From Cepaea nemoralis (lineage: Eukaryota; Mollusca; Gastropoda; Stylommatophora; Helicidae): DNA of 64,000 bases. This document shows positions 62,383 to 64,000 of the stretch, piece by piece (the stretch's first letter is position 1; each line of letters opens with the position of its first letter). The position numbers were made by a program, and so were the translations under genes. The notes beneath the pieces are model-generated. The model saw only the letters and a program-made list of their open reading frames with translations. It did not search any database and was not told the origin of the DNA. The stretch covers positions 1 through 64,000 of the forward strand of contig JACEFZ010012615.1 in NCBI GenBank assembly GCA_014155875.1, read 5' to 3'.

Positions 62383-63560
62383 GCTGACTCGGCCCGGCTT
62401 CGCCCAGGCCTTGGAGGGGATCTATCTATCTATCAGTCTGTCTGCTTGTTTGTCTGTCTGTCTGTCTGTCTGGCTGACCCGGCCCGGCTTCACCCAGTCC
62501 CTGGTGGGGAGTATCTCATTTAATTCATATAAGTAGTCATATAAGCTCTCCCGTTCCCGACTATCTGTCTGTCTGTCTATCTGTCTGTCTGACCCGGCTT
62601 CACCCAGTCCTTGGTGGGGAGCATCTCATTTAATTCATATACGTAGTCATATAACCTCTCCCGTTCCCGACTATCTGTTTGTCTGTCTATCTGTCTGTCT
62701 GTCTGTCCCGGCCCGGCTTCACCCAGTCCCTGGTGGGGAGCATCTCATTTAATTCATATACGTAGTCATATAAGCTCTCCCGTTCGCGACTGTCTGTTTA
62801 TCTGTCTGTCTGTCTGACCCGGCCCGGCTTCACCCAGTCCCTGGTGGGGAGCATGTCATTTAATTCATATAAGTAGTCAAATAAGCTTCCGTTCCCGACT
62901 ATCTGTCTGTCTGTCTATCTATCTGACCCGGCGTGGTTTCGCCCAGCTCCTGGCGCACAATAACTTAAAAGAATGCCCTTCCACACACCATTCATTATTT
63001 TTAATGAAAACTGTTTTTAATCACCGACATGACAGTTGATAAGTTCTGTAAGCAGAAAAAGATGGGTTACAATGTGACAGTTGATAAGTTCTGTAAGCAG
63101 AAAAAGATGGGTTACAATGTTATGCATTATGCATTATTGTTATGCAAATTTTGAAAATGCCTTAAAGATTATATCAATATTTATTATAACTCATATGCCT
63201 TAAAATAACTATAGACAAAGAGTTTAACAATAGTGCAAGTAAGTCCAACAATATTACTATAAAGTATATAGAAATGTTATTAAAAGTTATGTCCCTTGAA
63301 ATATTTTTTCTAGAGTGAAATCCCCCTGCTATATAGAACTGTCTATCTGTTCCATAGAAAAATGAAAAAGTAAATGTTATTAAATAAGTAGAAGATTTTA
63401 CACTATGAAACTATTATAGTCGGTTGCACAGGAATGAAAGGAAGACGTGTAGAAAATTTCATCTCAATCGGATGTACCGTTATCGAACGCATCCAATACA
63501 TAGCTAACCACAAACAAAGCCACATATACTCTGTTTTATATATATATATAGATGCGAAAA
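62383..63560 (+). mobile_element. TCTG-bearing element, copy 3
   Basis: CTAGCTGACTCGGCCCGGCT at 62383, then five units with GGCTTCACCCAGTCCCTGGT, GAGCATCTCATTTAATTC, GTAGTCATATAAG and short TCTG runs. The body from 62950 is colinear with 36119-36660, with an internal 46-48-bp duplication near 63025-63120 (GACAGTTGATAAGTTCTGTA twice). It ends in GAAGACGTGTAGAAAATTTC, ATCTCAATCGGATGTACCG and a TATATATATATAGATG stretch. Confidence 0.82.
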
Positions 63561-63861
63561 CAGAATGGCAGAAGTCAGAAAAGCACACACTAGTCATACT
63601 AACTGACGAAATCTGACAGCCGTGTCGTGGGCGAAATAAACTGTGTGCTGAATAACGACACGAGACAAACTCCGGGGTTTTATGATCTAACAACTGTTAC
63701 ACTTTTCTAATAATAAAAATGTGAAGGACCATTTAACACATCTTCAACCGTAATGGATATACGACGGCAGACGCACATTTTAGAGACAGATTAACTGCTT
63801 AACGTTGAAGTCACAACTGAATACCAGAAGAATCCTGTTGCGCATGCTTAATCCTCATTGT
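63561..63861. other. No recognised feature
   Basis: Mixed-composition sequence with no clear open frame, repeat or RNA gene. Confidence 0.4.
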
Positions 63862-64000
63862 ATCGCAAGTGTTGTGAATAAAATCGCTCTCATCACAGAC
63901 AGAAAGATCTAGATTTTTCGCCAATTCCACTGCCTCACACATTTTCATATCCAGGGTGTCTTTAAATGTCCCATGTCAAGCTTCGTATTGCTCGATCCCT
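63862..64000. repeat. Dispersed repeat, second copy, cut by window end
   Basis: GCAAGTGTTGTGAATAAAAT, CTCTCATCACAGACAGAAAG and CCAGGGTGTCTTTAAATGTC match 47199-47335 in order. Confidence 0.75.

Overview
Eukaryotic (animal) genomic DNA, most likely from a mollusc or a related lophotrochozoan. The grounds are GT-AG introns, a pol III tRNA gene, many tRNA-derived SINEs, dense decayed LINEs and long microsatellites and minisatellites. The species cannot be named from the sequence, and the mollusc assignment is inference from LINE/SINE style. No bacterial, plasmid, phage or CRISPR content was seen.

Host genes: one spliced protein gene can be assembled by hand. Seven exons on the + strand between 3380 and 19333 have consistent intron phases and encode a 163-residue protein. 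It has the N-terminal signature (MYSLSKGPSK...), a central HEN...WQKVE block and a C-terminal YVERSPNTKL...FIPFDLDVFWG block of the MCRIP1/MCRIP2 (FAM195) family. A tRNA-Gly(CCC) gene with its own T-run terminator lies just upstream on the other strand (2998-3068). The gene's introns are filled with repeats, including a 28S-rRNA-like tandem segment, LINE fragments, an hAT MITE with exact target-site duplication (TSD) and SINEs.

Layout: 1-2600 is a LINE (endonuclease plus reverse transcriptase) on the minus strand, with tandem 118-bp units in its 5' leader. 3380-20440 is the MCRIP-like gene. 20440-35240 is intergenic, made of LINE and SINE fragments, two palindromic mariner-like MITEs, one 376-bp inverted repeat and two adjacent minisatellites (36 and 27 bp units). 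35241-40492 is a complete hAT transposon with an exact 8-bp TSD. Its transposase is nearly full length but broken, and tandem TCTG-bearing elements, a (TA)n tract and a SINE have been inserted into it. 41079-46510 holds further LINE and SINE pieces, a 237-bp tandem duplication and a 1.3-kb nonanucleotide satellite. 48305-48753 is another hAT MITE. 49464-61389 is a large LTR element present as LTR-internal-LTR-internal-LTR (three 2.1-kb LTRs, two 2.8-kb internal regions) between exact 5-bp TSDs, with no intact gag or pol. 62380-63560 is another copy of the TCTG-bearing element.

The window is therefore one small host gene plus a tRNA gene in a repeat-dominated landscape. The most unusual structures are the three-LTR array, the nested hAT element and the 28S-like tandem segment. 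All family names come from recognition by eye; no database search was possible.
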